42,906 nt of DNA, taken from NCBI GenBank assembly GCA_027451065.1, contig DAIDKD010000001.1:1-42906 (forward strand), in the 5' to 3' direction. Source of the DNA: Bacillaceae bacterium. GTDB taxonomy: Bacteria; Bacillota; Bacilli; Bacillales; Bacillaceae_G. Below the pieces are notes generated by a model. The model saw only the letters and a program-made list of their open reading frames with translations, was not told the origin of the DNA and ran no database searches. Positions 9,301-17,909 of this stretch are shown here, piece by piece; position 1 is the first letter of the stretch; each line of letters opens with the position of its first letter. The position numbers were made by a program, and so were the translations under genes.

Positions 9301-10548
9301 ATGAAGTTAACACGAAATATTATTCTCTCCCTTATATTAGGTGCCTTGATTGGTACTATCCTAAACCTATTCCTTCCTGGAACCTTCGATGTATTAAATG
9401 CATATCTGTTTGTTCCTGTAGGTAACATCTTTTTAAACCTCATTAGAATGCTAGTCGTACCTATTGTCTTCTGTTCTATCACTCTGGGCGTTGCTGGGTT
9501 AGGCGACATTAGAAAAGTAGGTAGAATTGGGGGGAAAACTATTTCCTTCTTCCTTATTACAACAGCTCTTGCAATCATTCTCGGAATGGCTCTTGCTCTA
9601 GTAATCCAACCAGGAACCATCGGTAACTTCAATCTTTCCTATCAGTCATTTGAAGGAGTCGCATCATCTCCTAGTTTTGTAGATACCTTAGTTGATATTA
9701 TTCCAACAAACCCTATTCTATCAATGGTAGAAGGTGATATGCTTCAGGTGATTTTCTTCTCGGTTCTTATCGGATTGGCTTTAGCAGCGCTGAAAGAAGA
9801 GACTGCAAGAACGACTCGTCTTTTAGAGGAAGCTAACAAAGTATTAATGTATCTTGTTACATTAATTATGTACACAGCTCCTTTTGGTACTTTTGCTTTA
9901 TTAGCTTCTGCAATTGGACAACAAGGTTTCCCGGCAATGCAAGCTATGGCATTATATATGATAACAGTCACACTGGCTTTATTCCTTCACGTAGCAATTG
10001 TATACAGTTCTGCACTAAAAATATTAGGGAGTCGTAGTCCAATATGGTTTTTTAAAAATTTCTTTCCTGCTATGCTCGTTGCTTTCAGTACGTCAAGCAG
10101 TAACGCTACGTTACCTATTTCAATGAAAACAGCACAAGAAAATTTAGGTGTCTCGAAATCAATCAGCTCCTTTGTTCAACCACTCGGTGCTACTATTAAC
10201 ATGGATGGTACTGCTATTATGCAAGGTGTTGCCACGATTTTCATTGCCCAAGCGTACGGTATTGATTTAACAATCAACCAGTTAATCACGGTTGTTTTAA
10301 CAGCTGTTCTTGCAAGCGTTGGTACTGCTGGTGTGCCAGGAGTAGGCCTTATTATGCTTTCCATGGTACTTCAGCAAGTTGGTCTCCCAGTTGACGGCAT
10401 TGCACTAATTATCGGTATCGACCGTCTACTTGATATGCTCCGAACAGCAGTTAACATCAGCGGTGATACAATATGCGCTATTATTATTGACGAGTCCGAA
10501 AAGAAAAAATACAAAGCAGATACTTCTTCAGAGGATCTAGCTGTTTAG
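9301..10548 (+). CDS. Dicarboxylate/amino acid:cation symporter (DAACS family)
   Basis: Membrane transporter of the glutamate/aspartate/C4-dicarboxylate symporter family, driven by Na+ or H+. The 415-residue protein has about eight membrane segments and the family's two re-entrant hairpins. Signature stretches are visible: the serine-rich STSSSNATLP at about 260, NMDGTA at about 300, GTAGVPGVG at about 340 and IDRLLDMLRTAVNISGD near the C-terminus (the substrate-binding region). The start has GAAAGGTGG upstream at normal spacing. It is a single-gene unit with its own promoter and a strong terminator. Substrate (glutamate, aspartate, dicarboxylate or cystine) cannot be told from the sequence, so no symbol is given. 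Confidence 0.93.
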   Translation: MKLTRNIILSLILGALIGTILNLFLPGTFDVLNAYLFVPVGNIFLNLIRMLVVPIVFCSITLGVAGLGDIRKVGRIGGKTISFFLITTALAIILGMALALVIQPGTIGNFNLSYQSFEGVASSPSFVDTLVDIIPTNPILSMVEGDMLQVIFFSVLIGLALAALKEETARTTRLLEEANKVLMYLVTLIMYTAPFGTFALLASAIGQQGFPAMQAMALYMITVTLALFLHVAIVYSSALKILGSRSPIWFFKNFFPAMLVAFSTSSSNATLPISMKTAQENLGVSKSISSFVQPLGATINMDGTAIMQGVATIFIAQAYGIDLTINQLITVVLTAVLASVGTAGVPGVGLIMLSMVLQQVGLPVDGIALIIGIDRLLDMLRTAVNISGDTICAIIIDESEKKKYKADTSSEDLAV

Positions 10549-10583
10549 ATTCGGTGTGAAGAAACAAAACATGAATTGTTGAT

Positions 10584-10645
10584 AAACAGGTACCTATGGA
10601 ATAAGCTCTTAGAAAGAGGCGTTTATTCTATAGGTACCTGTTTTA
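10584..10645 (+). terminator. Strong intrinsic terminator after the symporter gene
   Basis: A 21-base stem, arms 10584-10604 and 10623-10643, with AAACAGGTACCTATGGAATA pairing almost perfectly, followed by a T run. Both strands could use it. Confidence 0.85.
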
Positions 10646-10809
10646 TATAGGTTTCATCACTTTTCTCTTGTCCTATCGCTCGTTGATAGGAAGGTTATTC
10701 TAACTTTCCTACATCGTTTCCCCTTCACCTTCATTGATGTGGGGAATTCTTTTCGGAAAAACCGTTAAAAAATATCATTAGATTGTATAACTTCAAAAAC
10801 TAGGATACA
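10646..10809. other. Intergenic stretch with two small hairpins
   Basis: Between the terminator and repeat copy A1 there are two small stems, CCTATC...GATAGG and GGAAGGTTA...TAACTTTCC (about 10671-10712). No gene is supported. Confidence 0.4.
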
Positions 10810-10877
10810 ATAAAGTGAAACTTTCATCAGCGAATGCTGATGATTAGTTGAATCAATCGGGTATTTACGAGCAGTTA
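10810..10877 (+). repeat. Stem-loop repeat A, copy 1
   Basis: Begins ATAAAGTGAAACTTT (10810-10824), continues with a short hairpin CATCAGCgaatGCTGATG (10825-10842), then ATTAGTTGAATCAATCGGG and ATTTACGAGCAGTTA. The same blocks occur in inverted orientation at 12339-12416 with only a few base changes outside the hairpin loop. Copy 1 ends about 55 bases before the DUF1189 start. Such mobile-looking intergenic stem-loop repeats are known from Bacillus genomes; which named family this belongs to I cannot say. Confidence 0.8.
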
Positions 10878-10931
10878 TTTTTGGTTATCACCCACAATAT
10901 ATATTTTTTACATGTAAAGGATGTGCAGCTA

Positions 10932-11708
10932 GTGACCGTTTTCAAACAATTTTTCAAATCATTATTTTCATCAAAAGATATGGCATCATACCGATTCCAG
11001 AAAATTGGAAGAAGTATCATTTATGTGTTTCTGCTTTCAGCGTTAGCATCAGTACCACTGATTATACAACTACATACACTTTTTAGAGGAGAATTTTTAG
11101 AAATTAAAAATACGATAGCAGAAGAAGTTCCTGATTTTATAATTGAGGATGGGCTACTGCAAACTGATGACCCTACCCCAATTATAAAATATAGTGAAAC
11201 TTTTACCTTTGCTTTTGATCCGAACGTGTCTGAATTAAGCGGTTCTTTGAGAAACAGTGATTCACTTTTTGCACTTTTGGAAGACAGGGCAATCATAAAG
11301 GTTGCTGGACAAGAGCAACTTTTATATTTTCAAACATTGGATTCAACAACACTTTCAAAAGCTGAAACTTTAGAACTCCTTCAATCATTAGAAGACCTAT
11401 ATCCTATTTTTACGGTTATGATTATTGTCGTTACTTTCTTGGTTACTGGTTTCCTAAAGTTTATTACAGTTACTTTCTTTGCATACTTAGCTACTCTTTT
11501 GGCAAAAAGTAGTAGACGGAGCATTTCATACAAACAAGGATGGAATATCATTGCTTACACATTGACCATTCCAACAGTTTTCTTTTTTATTATGGACATG
11601 CTTGAGGTTGATATTCCTTTTTCCTTTTCCCTCCAAGCATTTATTATCTTCTTCCTTCTGTTTCTTATCATTCGTGATATTCCACCTCAGAAGACTTCCA
11701 AACATTAA
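10932..11708 (+). CDS. DUF1189 family membrane protein
   Basis: Membrane protein of 258 residues, function unknown. The N-terminus FKQFFKSLFSSKDMASYRFQ followed by a first membrane segment (about 24-44) is characteristic of DUF1189. A roughly 110-residue extracytoplasmic domain follows, then three more membrane segments in the C-terminal half. The frame is open from 10848, but that part lies inside repeat A; I chose the GTG at 10932, which has an AAAGGA site 10 bases upstream and gives the conserved family start. A GTG start with a longish spacer is not certain. It lies before the LysM gene and ispG on the same strand, with a terminator of its own. Confidence 0.75.
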   Translation: MTVFKQFFKSLFSSKDMASYRFQKIGRSIIYVFLLSALASVPLIIQLHTLFRGEFLEIKNTIAEEVPDFIIEDGLLQTDDPTPIIKYSETFTFAFDPNVSELSGSLRNSDSLFALLEDRAIIKVAGQEQLLYFQTLDSTTLSKAETLELLQSLEDLYPIFTVMIIVVTFLVTGFLKFITVTFFAYLATLLAKSSRRSISYKQGWNIIAYTLTIPTVFFFIMDMLEVDIPFSFSLQAFIIFFLLFLIIRDIPPQKTSKH

Positions 11709-11719
11709 CTGGATAACAG

Positions 11720-11771
11720 AAGTGAAAATGAGAAGAATCTATTTTTCTTGGTTCCCTCGTTTTCACTTTTT
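11720..11771 (+). terminator. Terminator after DUF1189 gene
   Basis: Arms 11720-11732 and 11756-11768 (AAGTGAAAATGAG pairing with CTCGTTTTCACTT, one G-U), followed by a T run. Confidence 0.7.
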
Positions 11772-11886
11772 GAAATTTCTTTGTTCTAATTAACTTAGAC
11801 AAGCATATATTTTTTGTAAGCTAGACTAAGAATAGGATTTTGGACACATTTTATACTTAATCCTTCCGTAAAGGAGCTGCTAATAA

Positions 11887-12210
11887 ATGGGGAAAAGGCT
11901 ATCCATTTTCCTTTTGGTGATAGTCGTTGTATACGTTATTTATTATGATTTAACGAAAGGGACTCTTTATAGTACTACTCCCCTTCCAACTAATGAATCC
12001 ATAACAAAAACTTCCAAAGAAAATATCCCTTATAAAAACATTGAAATCAAAAGCGGCGATACGCTTCTTTCTATCGTAGAACAACTATCGACGACATCAC
12101 CCATGCCATCATCTGATCAAATTATTAGTGATTTCCAAATACTGAATCCCAAAGTCTCCCCTACTGAATTAACTATAGGAAAATCTTACAAAATACCTAT
12201 ATACAATTAA
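11887..12210 (+). CDS. Small LysM-domain protein with N-terminal membrane anchor (YqfZ-like)
   Basis: A 107-residue protein with a signal-anchor segment (about 5-20) and a single C-terminal LysM-like domain (IEIKSGDTLLSIVEQLS ... LNPKVSPTELTIGKSYKIP). LysM domains bind peptidoglycan, so it is probably held at the outer face of the membrane against the wall. AAAGGAG lies 10 bases before the ATG. A small LysM gene, yqfZ, also lies beside ispG in B. subtilis, and position and size agree. No catalytic domain is present; exact role unknown. Confidence 0.82.
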   Translation: MGKRLSIFLLVIVVVYVIYYDLTKGTLYSTTPLPTNESITKTSKENIPYKNIEIKSGDTLLSIVEQLSTTSPMPSSDQIISDFQILNPKVSPTELTIGKSYKIPIYN

Positions 12211-12237
12211 AAAGTAAGCAAAAACAAGTCTTTGACC

Positions 12238-12266
12238 TTGTCATAAAGCAAAAATCACTATACAAT
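12238..12266 (+). promoter_or_regulatory. Candidate promoter of ispG
   Basis: TTGTCA (12238-12243), 17 bases, TACAAT (12261-12266). Transcription would begin near 12273, giving a leader of about 165 bases that contains repeat A copy 2. Confidence 0.55.
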
Positions 12267-12293
12267 AACAGATAGGTTTCTATAATATAGATA

Positions 12294-12416
12294 GATAAAA
12301 GTTTCACTTTATCCCGCATTAACGGGCAGTAACAAAACTTAACTCCCCGTAAATGCCCGATTGGTTCAACTAATTATCAGTGGGAAAATCACCCCCTGAT
12401 AAAAGTTTCACTTTAT
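12294..12416 (-). repeat. Stem-loop repeat A, copy 2, with terminal direct repeats
   Basis: The unit is bounded by two identical 19-base direct repeats, GATAAAAGTTTCACTTTAT, at 12294-12312 and 12398-12416. Read on the minus strand from 12416 it matches copy 1: AAAGTGAAACTTT, a hairpin (TTATCAG ... CTGATAA, 12374-12402), ATTAGTTGAACCAATCGGG, ATTTACGGGGAGTTA. It is longer than copy 1, with an extra CCCGcattaaCGGG stem. It ends 4 bases before the ispG ribosome binding site, inside the ispG leader. Confidence 0.85.
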
Positions 12417-12436
12417 GAAAAGAGGAGCGAAATACA

Positions 12437-13543
12437 GTGAATGAAATAATACATCGATCAAAAACAAGACCTGTGAAAGTTGGTACAGTTACGATAGGCG
12501 GTAGCAATGAATTATCGATTCAAAGTATGACTACAACAAAAACCCATGATGTAGCTGCAACGGTTGCAGAAATTAAACGCTTAGAAGAAGCTGGTTGTCA
12601 GATTGTACGAGTTGCTGTTCCTGATGAACGTGCAGCAAATGCCATTTCTGATATAAAGAGTCAAATAAACATTCCTTTAGTAGCTGATATTCATTTCGAT
12701 TACAAGTTAGCTTTGAAATCCATTGATGGTGGAGTTGATGCTATCCGCATTAACCCTGGGAACATCGGTCGTCGCGAGAAAGTAGAAGCTGTTGTCAATG
12801 CTGCGAAAGCAAAGGGCATTCCAATTCGAATCGGTGTCAATGCCGGCTCACTAGAAAAGCATATTTTACAAAAATATGGCTACCCAACTGCTGATGGTAT
12901 GCTTGAAAGTGCACTCCATCACATTAAAATTTTAGAAGAGTTGGATTTCCATGATATCGTCGTTTCTATGAAGGCCTCTGATGTCAGTCTAGCAATTGAA
13001 GCATATGAAAAGGCAGCACGTGCTTTTGACTATCCATTACATTTAGGAATTACGGAAGCAGGAACTCTTTTTTCCGGTACAATTAAAAGTGCCGCCGGTC
13101 TCGGAGCACTTTTAAGCAAAGGTATCGGCAATACGTTGCGGGTTTCCTTAAGTGCTGACCCAGTTGAAGAAGTAAAAGTGGCCCGTGAATTGCTGAAATG
13201 TTTTGGATTGGCATCCAATGCAGCCACACTCATCTCCTGTCCAACATGCGGGCGTATTGAAATTGACCTTATTAGCATTGCAAATGAAGTAGAAGAGTAT
13301 ATTCAAAACATCAAAGTACCAATAAAAGTTGCTGTTCTCGGTTGTGCAGTAAATGGTCCTGGCGAAGCAAGAGAGGCAGATATCGGCATCGCAGGAGCTA
13401 GAGGAGAAGGCTTGTTATTCCGTCATGGAAAAATTATCCGCAAAGTCCCTGAAGCAACGATGGTAGAAGAGTTAAAGAAAGAAATAGACGCAATTGCTGA
13501 GGAATATATGAAAAACAAAGAGAAGGAATTATCAGCTGAATAG
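12437..13543 (+). CDS. ispG: 4-hydroxy-3-methylbut-2-enyl diphosphate synthase (flavodoxin), IspG
   Basis: Iron-sulfur enzyme of the MEP pathway that reduces methylerythritol cyclodiphosphate to HMBPP, a precursor of isoprenoids. The 368-residue protein has the TIM-barrel N-terminal domain ([23 protein letters not shown]) and the C-terminal 4Fe-4S site with Cys268, Cys271 (SCPTCGR), Cys303 and Glu310 (GCAVNGPGE). The start is GTG at 12437 with AGAGGAG 9 bases upstream. The leader carries repeat A copy 2. A clean terminator follows. Length is normal for the bacterial type without the extra domain. Confidence 0.97.
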   Translation: MNEIIHRSKTRPVKVGTVTIGGSNELSIQSMTTTKTHDVAATVAEIKRLEEAGCQIVRVAVPDERAANAISDIKSQINIPLVADIHFDYKLALKSIDGGVDAIRINPGNIGRREKVEAVVNAAKAKGIPIRIGVNAGSLEKHILQKYGYPTADGMLESALHHIKILEELDFHDIVVSMKASDVSLAIEAYEKAARAFDYPLHLGITEAGTLFSGTIKSAAGLGALLSKGIGNTLRVSLSADPVEEVKVARELLKCFGLASNAATLISCPTCGRIEIDLISIANEVEEYIQNIKVPIKVAVLGCAVNGPGEAREADIGIAGARGEGLLFRHGKIIRKVPEATMVEELKKEIDAIAEEYMKNKEKELSAE

Positions 13544-13547
13544 AAGG

Positions 13548-13586
13548 AAAAAGGCATGAGTCCCAAAATAAGTCTCATGCCTTTTT
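13548..13586 (+). terminator. Intrinsic terminator after ispG
   Basis: AAAAAGGCATGAG (13548-13560) pairs perfectly with CTCATGCCTTTTT (13574-13586). The A/T-flanked arms make it usable by both ispG and the converging HtrA-type gene. Confidence 0.85.
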
Positions 13587-13636
13587 GTTTCGGTAGATTG
13601 AGAGAATATCAATTAATCCCCTCAATCCCATTATGA

Positions 13637-14953
13637 TTATTGATTCAATGAACTCTCCAATGTTAATGAAGTTGTAGCTCGTTGCCCACCCCGATAATAA
13701 GTAATTGAAACGGTATCTCCTACTTCTCTTTCTTCAAATAATAATTTTCTTAAATGTAACATGGAGCTCATTTGATGCCCGTCTATCTCAACAATTACAT
13801 CATACATTTGCAAGCCGGCAGCATGTGCCGCTGAGCCTTGATTGACAGAAATTACAACAAGTCCACTTTCAACATCTTCAGGAAGATTCAATTCTGTTAC
13901 GCGATTTTGAGATGGGACTTGAGACAACTCAACTAACTGTAATCCCATTTGCGCACGTTGCACTTCACCATTTTCTATGATTTGCTCCAAAATAGGTATT
14001 GCGGCATTTGTCGGAATAGCAAAACCAAGACCTTCAATTGCATCTCCAGCAATTTTACTTGAATTAATTCCAATTACTTCGCCATCCGCATTCAATAAAG
14101 CTCCTCCACTATTCCCTGGATTAATCGCTGCATCTGTCTGGATAACTTGTGCATGCCAATCTGATACACCATCTCCGTTCACATCTACGGGAATTAACCG
14201 TTCCTGGCTGCTTACTACCCCTTGGGTTACAGTTCCTGTCAAAAAGCCAAGAGGATTTCCAATGGCGATAACAGATTGCCCTGCAATAATACTATCAGAA
14301 TCGCCTAATGTTGCGACATGTTCAACTGCACTCCCATCAATTTCTAGAACTGCAAGGTCCGTCCATAGGTCATATCCTACCAACCTTGCCACTAGAGAAG
14401 TTCCATTTTCTAAAGTCACTTCTAATTGCTGTGCTCCTTCTATTACATGCTGGTTGGTTACAATAAATGCCTTTCCATCCATTTTTTTGTAAATAACACC
14501 CGAACCGCTGCCAATTGTTTGAGAACTCGATTGTCCCTCTACTTCTCCAAGTAATCTTCCTAAAACATCATCAGCAGATGTATGTATGGCTGTTACACCT
14601 ACTACGGATTTCCTTGCTTCCTGCACCATGATTGTTACATCATCTTGAGAAACACTATTGACTGTTACTGCTACATTACTAGTGTTTCCTGTATTCACTC
14701 TATCATTCACAAAAAGAAAACCACCTAGCATTGTAGACGATCCTAGCATTGCACCCAAAAAACCTGCGAGAATTGGATGAAGCCCTCTCTTATGTTTTTC
14801 CGTCTGTCTATTTTGCTCTATAACAACAGAATCACTTGGTATTTCAGTTTTTTCAACTTCTACGTCTTGTATGCTTTCTACGTTGCTACTATGAATCTCA
14901 TTTATATTGTTATTTTCAGAATCATTTATATTGCTATTTTCAATATTATTCAT
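13637..14953 (-). CDS. HtrA/DegP-type membrane-anchored serine protease
   Basis: Surface quality-control protease that degrades misfolded secreted proteins. The 438-residue protein has an Asn-rich cytoplasmic N-terminus (1-55), one membrane segment (about 58-82), a trypsin-like domain with His169 (VTNQHV), Asp199 (WTDLAV) and Ser282 (INPGNSGGAL), and a C-terminal PDZ domain (about 330-430). The start has an AAGGGTGG site 10 bases upstream. Bacillus species carry several paralogues (htrA, htrB, htrC/yyxA), and the sequence alone does not tell which this is. The last is normally in the wal operon, which is not here. A TATAAT box lies at 14994-14999. Confidence 0.93.
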   Translation of the reverse strand: MNNIENSNINDSENNNINEIHSSNVESIQDVEVEKTEIPSDSVVIEQNRQTEKHKRGLHPILAGFLGAMLGSSTMLGGFLFVNDRVNTGNTSNVAVTVNSVSQDDVTIMVQEARKSVVGVTAIHTSADDVLGRLLGEVEGQSSSQTIGSGSGVIYKKMDGKAFIVTNQHVIEGAQQLEVTLENGTSLVARLVGYDLWTDLAVLEIDGSAVEHVATLGDSDSIIAGQSVIAIGNPLGFLTGTVTQGVVSSQERLIPVDVNGDGVSDWHAQVIQTDAAINPGNSGGALLNADGEVIGINSSKIAGDAIEGLGFAIPTNAAIPILEQIIENGEVQRAQMGLQLVELSQVPSQNRVTELNLPEDVESGLVVISVNQGSAAHAAGLQMYDVIVEIDGHQMSSMLHLRKLLFEEREVGDTVSITYYRGGQRATTSLTLESSLNQ

Positions 14954-15089
14954 TTTTTTAATGCCACCCTTCTAAAAAAGAACTTTTAATTTCATTATAT
15001 CTTATGTCCTATGCAAGTTTGTGGCTTTACTTGCTTTTTTTAATGAAAAAAGATTAAGGGAGAAAGTGGCTAAGTCTCTTTCAAATCAC

Positions 15090-15121
15090 AAAAAAGACTC
15101 GGTGGGTAACCAAGTCTTTTG
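15090..15121 (-). terminator. Orphan minus-strand terminator between divergent genes
   Basis: Arms 15092-15103 and 15109-15120 (AAAAGACTTGGT pairing with ACCGAGTCTTTT on the minus strand) close a small loop and are followed by TTTTTTGTG. On the plus strand one pair becomes a C-A mismatch, so the signal is oriented to the minus strand, toward the HtrA-type gene. No gene ends here. Confidence 0.65.
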
Positions 15122-15272
15122 GTGCTATGCTCTATTAACATAGCTGGGGAATAGAAGAAATTTTCACACTCTACAAAGGGGTTTGAGTTTTATGTGAAAC
15201 TCTGTACATTCATACTACATCTTTTAGATTTCTTCTCCAAGTAATTCTGTGTTGAAAAAATCATTCGTTCCA

Positions 15273-15301
15273 CAGACAACTGGCTAGTTTTTTGTTATAA
15301 T
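15273..15301 (+). promoter_or_regulatory. Candidate extended -10 promoter of fabZ
   Basis: TATAAT at 15296-15301 with an upstream TG (TGTTATAAT) and a weak -35 CAGACA at 15273-15278, 17 bases away. Confidence 0.6.
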
Positions 15302-15309
15302 AGCAAACA

Positions 15310-15326
15310 TTAGCACTAAGTGATAA
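15310..15326 (+). promoter_or_regulatory. Operator-like palindrome at the fabZ transcription start, FapR-like
   Basis: TTAGCACTAAGTGATAA is a near-perfect inverted repeat just downstream of the -10. It resembles the known FapR (malonyl-CoA sensor) box TTAGTACCTRRTACTAA at both ends but differs in the centre. Repression of fabZ by FapR is therefore only a suggestion. Confidence 0.35.
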
Positions 15327-15343
15327 GAATTAAGGAGGTAGTT

Positions 15344-15763
15344 ATGTTATCCATTCAAAAAATCAAAGAAATTCTTCCTCACCGTTATCCTTTTTTATTA
15401 GTAGACAGAGTCATTGAGGTTGAAGCAAAGCAAAGAGCAATCGCGATAAAAAATGTTTCAGTTAACGAACCTTTCTTTCAAGGTCATTTCCCTGAATATC
15501 CTGTTATGCCGGGAGTTTTGATTGTAGAAGCATTGGCACAAGTTGCCGGGATTGCTATGTACACAGAGGGAGAGAGTGATGGCTTAGGGTTATTTGCCGG
15601 GATTGACAATTGCCGCTTCAAACGACAAGTAGTCCCAGGTGATCAACTTCGCTTAGAATTTGAAGTCACTCGGACCAGAAGGAATATCATCAAAGGAAAA
15701 GGCATTGCTACAGTTGATAGTGAAGTGGCCTGTGAAGTAGAGATAATGATTGCATTGGGATAA
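15344..15763 (+). CDS. fabZ: 3-hydroxyacyl-[acyl-carrier-protein] dehydratase FabZ
   Basis: Dehydrates 3-hydroxyacyl-ACP to trans-2-enoyl-ACP in type II fatty acid synthesis. The 139-residue hotdog-fold protein shows the [13 protein letters not shown] start motif and the active site with His48 ([11 protein letters not shown]) and Glu62 (EALAQ). The ATG at 15344 is preceded by AAGGAGG at 5 bases; the frame open to 15320 has no such site. The gene stands alone, with a possible FapR-like operator upstream and a hairpin shared with the converging ppaC downstream. Confidence 0.97.
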   Translation: MLSIQKIKEILPHRYPFLLVDRVIEVEAKQRAIAIKNVSVNEPFFQGHFPEYPVMPGVLIVEALAQVAGIAMYTEGESDGLGLFAGIDNCRFKRQVVPGDQLRLEFEVTRTRRNIIKGKGIATVDSEVACEVEIMIALG

Positions 15764-15772
15764 GTACGTAGA

Positions 15773-15815
15773 AGGGCTATATGAAACGGCGGTTACACCT
15801 ATTTCACATAGCCCT
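15773..15815. terminator. Hairpin between converging fabZ and ppaC
   Basis: AGGGCTATATGAAA (15773-15786) pairs with TTTCACATAGCCCT (15802-15815). It lacks a strong T run on either side, so termination efficiency is doubtful. Confidence 0.5.
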
Positions 15816-15823
15816 ATTCTCCA

Positions 15824-16759
15824 CTACTTCATTTCATTAAAAATATCTGTAAGCACTGGTACAACTTGTTTTTTCCTTGATACAACACCTTTTAATAAAG
15901 CAGTATTGTTTTCAAGGGTTACATTGAATGCTTTCTCTACTGCTGCTGTTTTCTTTCCAACAGCCAGCCCAACAGAATCATTATTTAAAATGTCTGTAAT
16001 AACAAGTAAAAATAAATCTAAGCCTTTCTCATCAACAACTTTTGAAATAGCTACTTCTAATTCTTCCTGTCTAGTAAGAACATCATTCGTATCTACTACA
16101 TTCACTTGCGCAATTTCTACTTTCGCATTTCCCATTGGGAACTCTTTTGCATCCAAAGAAATTAATTGTTCCACTGTTTTATCACTTATATCAGCTCCGG
16201 CTTTTAGCATGTTTAAGCCGTACTCCTCAGCAGATACTCCTGCAATTTCCGCTAATTCATTAGCTGCATCAATATCAGCTTGTGTGCACGTAGGTGATTT
16301 AAACAATAAAGAATCTGAAACAATTGCTGACAGCATTAATCCAGCAATATTTTTTGGAATTGCTACATTATTTTCCTTATACAGCTTAGAAATAATTGTA
16401 GCTGTGCATCCCACTGGCTCTATACGCATATATAAAGGATCGCTTGTTTCAAAGTTTGCGATACGGTGATGATCGATTACTTCAATGACACGAACATCCT
16501 CTCTGTCACTTACGCTTTGTTGAAGTTCATTATGGTCAACCAAGATAACCTCATTCACTTCATTGGAAACAGTTTCCATGAAACGAGGGGCTTCTGCTTT
16601 AAATGTTTCTAACGCGTAGGCAGTTTCTCCGTTTAACTCTCCTAAACGAACAGGCTCAACGTTCATTCCTAGTTGTGTTTTTAGATCTGCATAAGCAATT
16701 GCTGAACAGATAGTGTCTGTGTCTGGGTTTTTATGCCCGAAAATAAGTACTTTTTCCAT
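15824..16759 (-). CDS. ppaC: Manganese-dependent inorganic pyrophosphatase (family II)
   Basis: Hydrolyses pyrophosphate to phosphate and so drives biosynthetic reactions. The 311-residue protein has the DHH-family metal site: His9, Asp13 and Asp15 (GHKNPDTD), Asp75 (LVDHNE) and the DHH motif at 96-98, plus the C-terminal DHHA2 domain with substrate-binding SRKKQ starting at 294. There is no CBS insertion, so it is the short, unregulated type. GGAG lies upstream of the ATG. It converges with fabZ and lies downstream of corA on the same strand, with a gap of about 90 bases. Confidence 0.97.
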   Translation of the reverse strand: MEKVLIFGHKNPDTDTICSAIAYADLKTQLGMNVEPVRLGELNGETAYALETFKAEAPRFMETVSNEVNEVILVDHNELQQSVSDREDVRVIEVIDHHRIANFETSDPLYMRIEPVGCTATIISKLYKENNVAIPKNIAGLMLSAIVSDSLLFKSPTCTQADIDAANELAEIAGVSAEEYGLNMLKAGADISDKTVEQLISLDAKEFPMGNAKVEIAQVNVVDTNDVLTRQEELEVAISKVVDEKGLDLFLLVITDILNNDSVGLAVGKKTAAVEKAFNVTLENNTALLKGVVSRKKQVVPVLTDIFNEMK

Positions 16760-16846
16760 TGATTATTTTGCTCCTTTTTATGTATTATCTACTCATTTAT
16801 TTTATCATATCTTCTCAAGCTGTGCGAGTGGCTATGTATTTTTCAC

Positions 16847-17791
16847 TTAGTCAAACCAACCTTTTTTCTTAAAGTATACATACATTCCAATTGTTATTCC
16901 AATCATAATCAGCCATACAAAAAGGTACCCAAACCTCCACGATAACTCAGGCATAAAGTGAAAGTTCATTCCATATACTCCTGCAATAAATGTTAATGGC
17001 ATAAAAAACATAGAAACGAGGGTCAATGTTTTCATCACATTGTTCATATGGTCGTTACTTAAAGAATAATAATTATCACGTATGTCAGCAGTAAATTCGT
17101 AATTTTCATCAATCATGTAGGCTAACTGTACCAAATGGTCGTGAATGTCCTTAAAATAGTATTTGGTGTCATTCCCCATTCCATAGGTCTCCATATATAA
17201 CAATTTATATACTAAATCACGCATTGGCAAAATTGCCTTTCTTAACTTAGCCAGGTCCCCACGAATTTTGTATACTTCATTCATCGTCACTTTTAAAGAC
17301 CGATATGTCATCTCCCCATCTAGTTCTGGCAATCTATCTTCAATTTCATACAACGGCGGAAAAAATTGATCTACCAAAGCATCAATCATATGATGAAGCA
17401 AATTCATCGGGTGATCATTTTGGCGATAACGAGGAAAATCTTCCCATATACGTTCAACCTCATCAATTTTCTTTTGATGGAATGACACCAAAAATTTATC
17501 CCCAATAAAGATGTTTAACTCCTCTGGCTTATAGCTTTTTTTATTCCACTTGTTAAGAATAAGAAACCAGTAATTGTCGTAAACATCTATTTTAGGACGC
17601 TGCTCATGCTCCAGGCAATCCTCTATTGCCAAAGGGTGAAACTGAAAATAATCTTTTAAACTTGCTGCTTCTTCCGCATTTGGTTCACTAATATCTACCC
17701 AGTACCATTCAACCCTCTCGTTCTTAGTTTCCTCAAGCGTTATGTTTTGCACTATTTCTTTTTTCTTCGTCACTGCCATCACTCGAATCAT
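16847..17791 (-). CDS. corA: Magnesium/cobalt transporter CorA
   Basis: Pentameric Mg2+ channel of the inner membrane. The 314-residue protein has a large soluble N-terminal domain and two C-terminal membrane segments, with the diagnostic YGMNF (GMN) selectivity motif at the end of the first (about 275) and a basic C-terminal KKKGWFD tail. The ATG at 17791 has AAAGGA 10 bases upstream. It is divergent from patA across 118 bases. CorA-2 and ZntB-type relatives exist, but the GMN context and length favour Mg2+. Confidence 0.94.
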   Translation of the reverse strand: MIRVMAVTKKKEIVQNITLEETKNERVEWYWVDISEPNAEEAASLKDYFQFHPLAIEDCLEHEQRPKIDVYDNYWFLILNKWNKKSYKPEELNIFIGDKFLVSFHQKKIDEVERIWEDFPRYRQNDHPMNLLHHMIDALVDQFFPPLYEIEDRLPELDGEMTYRSLKVTMNEVYKIRGDLAKLRKAILPMRDLVYKLLYMETYGMGNDTKYYFKDIHDHLVQLAYMIDENYEFTADIRDNYYSLSNDHMNNVMKTLTLVSMFFMPLTFIAGVYGMNFHFMPELSWRFGYLFVWLIMIGITIGMYVYFKKKGWFD

Positions 17792-17909
17792 ATATGTACA
17801 TTCCTTTATTTTATTGATTGTAGTAAAATAATCATATCAGATGATAGAGCATGGGTAAAATGAAACACTTATCATTGAAGGTTTTGAAAAATGAAAAAGG
17901 AGATAAACG

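Noticed and set aside
10848-10931. N-terminal extension of the DUF1189 protein
   Set aside because: This part is encoded by repeat A copy 1, lacks a ribosome binding site and precedes the conserved family start.
13977-14492. Long plus-strand frame (171 codons) antisense to the HtrA-type gene
   Set aside because: Shadow frame with low-complexity composition; the minus-strand protease has all catalytic motifs.
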